Positions 5,051 through 7,530 of a stretch of 7,530 nt of DNA are shown here, in pieces. Position 1 is the stretch's first letter; each line of letters opens with the position of its first letter. Made by a program: the position numbers and the translations under genes. The stretch lies in assembly GCA_017555445.1 (NCBI GenBank), contig JAFZGK010000021.1:1-7530 (forward strand), read 5' to 3'. The notes under the pieces were generated by a model. That model made no database searches, was not told the DNA's origin, and worked only from the letters and a program-made list of their open reading frames with translations. This DNA is from Bacteroidales bacterium (lineage in GTDB: Bacteria; Bacteroidota; Bacteroidia; Bacteroidales; UBA932).

Positions 5051-7530
5051 TTGGAAGATAAAAGGAAATACATAGATACCAGATTGGAGCAGAAAATCGG
5101 TTTTGACCGCGTGAGGCGAATCATTTCCGACAGGTGCTCTACAGAATATGCGGCCGGGAGGACCGCTACGGAGACATTCTGCACAAATGCGGGGCAGATA
5201 CGCAAGAGGCTTCTTCTTACAGATGAGATGAGGCTGATAATGATGTTCGAGGACGGATTCCCTTCAGGCGGATTCATTGACTGCATCGACTTTCTGAAGC
5301 CTCTTGAAAGAAGTTCGTCAGCCATAGACCTTCTTTCAATGCGCAAGCTCAAGACTATGCTTGAGACATTGCGCAAGGTCACATCATTCTTTGAAAGCGT
5401 CAAGGACGGAGTGTATCCTAATCTCAAGAGGATGAGCGCTCCAATCATGGGTTTCCCGGAAGTGCAGCGCAGGATCGACTCCATACTCGACAGATACGGA
5501 GATGTCAAGGATACGGCTTCAGACGAGCTGTACAACATAAGAAAGTCTCTTCGAGACAAGGAAGGAGCGATTTCACGCAGGATGAGTGCAATACTGAAGA
5601 AGGCACAGGAAGAAGGAATCGTTGACAGTGATGCCGGAGTGTCTATTCGAGACGGAAAGATGCTCATCCCCGTAAGCGCAGCCAACAAGAAGAGAATCGC
5701 AGGATTCATATACGACGAGTCTGCAACCGGAAAGACCGCATTCATCGAACCTGCAGAGGTCGTGGAGCTCGACAACCAGATAAAGGAACTCAAGTTCAGC
5801 GAGCAGCGTGAGATTCTGCGCATATTGCTCGAATTCACGGATTTCCTCAGACCATATATCCCTGACCTGCTTGATGCGGCACGATACCTTGGAGAGATCG
5901 ACTTCCTCATGGCAAAGGCACAGGTAGCCCTTGACTTCATAGCAGGAATGCCTGTCATATCCGACAACGGAGAAATGAATCTCCGAAAGGCCCGTCACCC
6001 GTTGCTTGAAAGAGCTCTCCGCAAGGAGAAGAAGGAAATCGTTCCTCTTACTGCCACACTCACCCAGCAGAAGCACATTCTCCTGATTTCAGGACCGAAT
6101 GCCGGAGGAAAGTCTGTTTGCCTCAAGACTGTAGGACTCCTGCAGTATATGTTCCAGTGGGGTATGCTCATCCCTACTTCGGAAACCTCCGAAATGCTTG
6201 TTTTCGACAGGATTATGGTGGACATCGGAGACGACCAGTCCATTGACAACGACCTCAGTACATATAGTTCCTTCCTCGTGAACATGAAGGAAATGCTGGC
6301 CAAGGCAGACAATAAAACCCTCGTACTCATTGATGAGTTCGGTTCCGGAACCGAGCCTGCTGCCGGCGGAGCTATTGCAGAGGCAATTCTGAGTGAACTG
6401 GACAAGAGAGGGGCATATGGAGTGATCACCACGCATTACACAAACCTCAAGCTCTATGCATCATCAGGAGAGACAGGTGTGATGAACGGTGCAATGATGT
6501 TCGACGTGAAGAACATCGCTCCTATGTTCAAGCTTGAAATGGGACTCCCGGGCAATTCGTTCGCCTTTGAACTTGCACGAAAGATGGGCCTCCCTGAGAC
6601 CATCATAAAGGATGCTGAATCGCGCGCCGGAGAAGAGTTTGTCGGTATAGAGCGCAACCTTCGTAAGATTGCCCGCAACAGAAAGGCTCTTGACGAGAAG
6701 CTCGAGCGCATCAAGCACACAGATAAGACACTGGAGAACATCACAGATAAATATCAGAAGGAACTTCAGCAGATCAAACAGCTGAAGAAGCAGATAATCG
6801 ACGAGGCCAAGAAAGAGGCTGAAGATATCATAAAGGGAGCCAACAGGCAGGTGGAGAACACCATCAGGACCATCAAGGAAACACAGGCCGCAAAGGAGGA
6901 GACTCAGGAAGCACGTAAGGGTCTGCAGGACTTCATGTCACTGCTCGCCGCAAAGAAGGAACAGGAGCAGAGAGACAAGGACGATTATATCGAGCGCAAG
7001 ATAAAACAGATAGATGCAAGGCGCGAACGCCAGCAGCAGCGCAAGGCCAAGCGTGCGGATGAGAATGCCCAGAAGCAGCTTCTGGAACAGCAGGCCGAAC
7101 AGCAGAGAATCGAGGCATTCAGGTCGGCTCCGCTGAAGGTCGGCGAAAAGGTACGTGTGAAGGAAAACGGAATGGTAGGAGAAGTATCGAAGGTTTCGGC
7201 CAAGGCGGTAGTCGTGATGATCGGACACATCAGCAGCAAGATGCCGCTCGATAAGGTAGAGAGAATCACGTCGAATGAATTCAAGAACGCCGTCAAGGAG
7301 ACTTCAAGGCCTGTTTCAACCATAAAGATGGACACATCCATTGCCGAGCGAAAGCTTAATTTCAAGACTGAAATAGACCTGCGCGGAGAAAGACTCAATG
7401 AAGCGATCGAGAAGGTCATGCATTATGTTGATGACGCCATCATGGTGGGCGTGCCGAGCGTTCGCATCATCCACGGAAAAGGAACAGGAGTTCTCCGTGA
7501 TGAAATCCAGAAATATCTCCGCACGACACC
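5051..7530 (+). CDS. mutS2: MutS2 family ATPase/endonuclease (3' end outside the window)
   Basis: An uninterrupted 826 codons reach the right edge, probably lacking only some tens of residues. The N-terminal RLEQKIGFDRVRRII (11-25) is the usual MutS2 start. The MutS ATPase follows: Walker A GPNAGGKS (348-355), DIGDDQSIDNDLSTYSSF (391-408), Walker B LVLIDEFGSG (424-433) and the switch His462 in TTHYTN. A long charged, Gln-rich coiled coil (about 530-690) leads to a small beta domain (about 695-740). The C-terminal Smr nuclease domain has IDLRG (775-779) and HGKGTG (808-813). There is no mismatch-binding domain, so this is MutS2, not MutS. Known roles of the family are suppression of recombination and splitting of collided ribosomes. 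No ATG is available: the frame from the cdaA stop contains TTG 5051, preceded by purine-rich AAAGAAAGA, as best start; TTG 5084 is the alternative. Confidence 0.93.
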   Translation, partial: MEDKRKYIDTRLEQKIGFDRVRRIISDRCSTEYAAGRTATETFCTNAGQIRKRLLLTDEMRLIMMFEDGFPSGGFIDCIDFLKPLERSSSAIDLLSMRKLKTMLETLRKVTSFFESVKDGVYPNLKRMSAPIMGFPEVQRRIDSILDRYGDVKDTASDELYNIRKSLRDKEGAISRRMSAILKKAQEEGIVDSDAGVSIRDGKMLIPVSAANKKRIAGFIYDESATGKTAFIEPAEVVELDNQIKELKFSEQREILRILLEFTDFLRPYIPDLLDAARYLGEIDFLMAKAQVALDFIAGMPVISDNGEMNLRKARHPLLERALRKEKKEIVPLTATLTQQKHILLISGPNAGGKSVCLKTVGLLQYMFQWGMLIPTSETSEMLVFDRIMVDIGDDQSIDNDLSTYSSFLVNMKEMLAKADNKTLVLIDEFGSGTEPAAGGAIAEAILSELDKRGAYGVITTHYTNLKLYASSGETGVMNGAMMFDVKNIAPMFKLEMGLPGNSFAFELARKMGLPETIIKDAESRAGEEFVGIERNLRKIARNRKALDEKLERIKHTDKTLENITDKYQKELQQIKQLKKQIIDEAKKEAEDIIKGANRQVENTIRTIKETQAAKEETQEARKGLQDFMSLLAAKKEQEQRDKDDYIERKIKQIDARRERQQQRKAKRADENAQKQLLEQQAEQQRIEAFRSAPLKVGEKVRVKENGMVGEVSKVSAKAVVVMIGHISSKMPLDKVERITSNEFKNAVKETSRPVSTIKMDTSIAERKLNFKTEIDLRGERLNEAIEKVMHYVDDAIMVGVPSVRIIHGKGTGVLRDEIQKYLRTT

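Noticed and set aside
5228..5230. First in-frame ATG of mutS2 as start codon
   Set aside because: It would delete about 59 residues, including the conserved KIGFDR motif, and leave a gap of nearly 190 nt after cdaA that still codes in frame.
4990..5967. 325-codon open frame on the minus strand opposite mutS2
   Set aside because: It is fully antisense to conserved MutS2 coding sequence, and its Ser/Arg/Ile-rich composition is typical of a shadow frame. No recognisable domain or promoter is seen.
5995..7419. Several further minus-strand frames of 84-145 codons opposite mutS2
   Set aside because: They overlap one another and the conserved ATPase, coiled-coil and Smr regions of MutS2, with low-complexity Ser/Leu/Arg content; they are shadows.

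Overview
The window looks like chromosomal DNA from the Bacteroidota, most likely the order Bacteroidales. The evidence is the sequence style of the L3/L4/L23/L2 proteins, AT-rich intergenic regions carrying the Bacteroidota -7 element TAnnTTTG in front of three transcription units, a general lack of Shine-Dalgarno sites, and a glycoside hydrolase family 3 lipoprotein that closely resembles Bacteroides xyloglucan beta-glucosidases. I cannot name a genus from the sequence alone.

Layout. Positions 1-1650 (minus strand) hold the start of a ribosomal protein operon in the order rplC-rplD-rplW-rplB, with rplB cut by the left edge. Genes are 3-12 nt apart. A well-formed promoter (GTTG-N19-TATATTTG) sits just upstream of rplC, so rplC is the first gene of the transcript; rpsJ, its usual upstream partner, is not here. 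Positions 1843-4140 (minus) encode a 765-residue secreted GH3 lipoprotein, followed by a hairpin terminator at 1784-1812. This gene stands alone, without SusC/SusD or other polysaccharide-utilisation genes. Positions 4141-4240 are a 100-bp divergent promoter region. Positions 4241-5038 (plus) encode the membrane diadenylate cyclase CdaA, and 5051-7530 (plus) encode MutS2, cut by the right edge shortly before its end. The 12-nt gap between cdaA and mutS2 points to one operon.

The genes fall into three jobs: translation machinery, periplasmic or surface glucoside hydrolysis, and a c-di-AMP/MutS2 pair that may link nucleotide signalling with DNA or ribosome quality control. No clearly new system is visible. 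The most interesting points are the overlapping back-to-back promoters of the GH3 gene and cdaA, the same-frame cdaA-mutS2 junction with no ATG for mutS2, the missing rpsJ, and several small features in the rplC leader. No RNA genes, insertion sequences, CRISPR arrays or long repeats were found.
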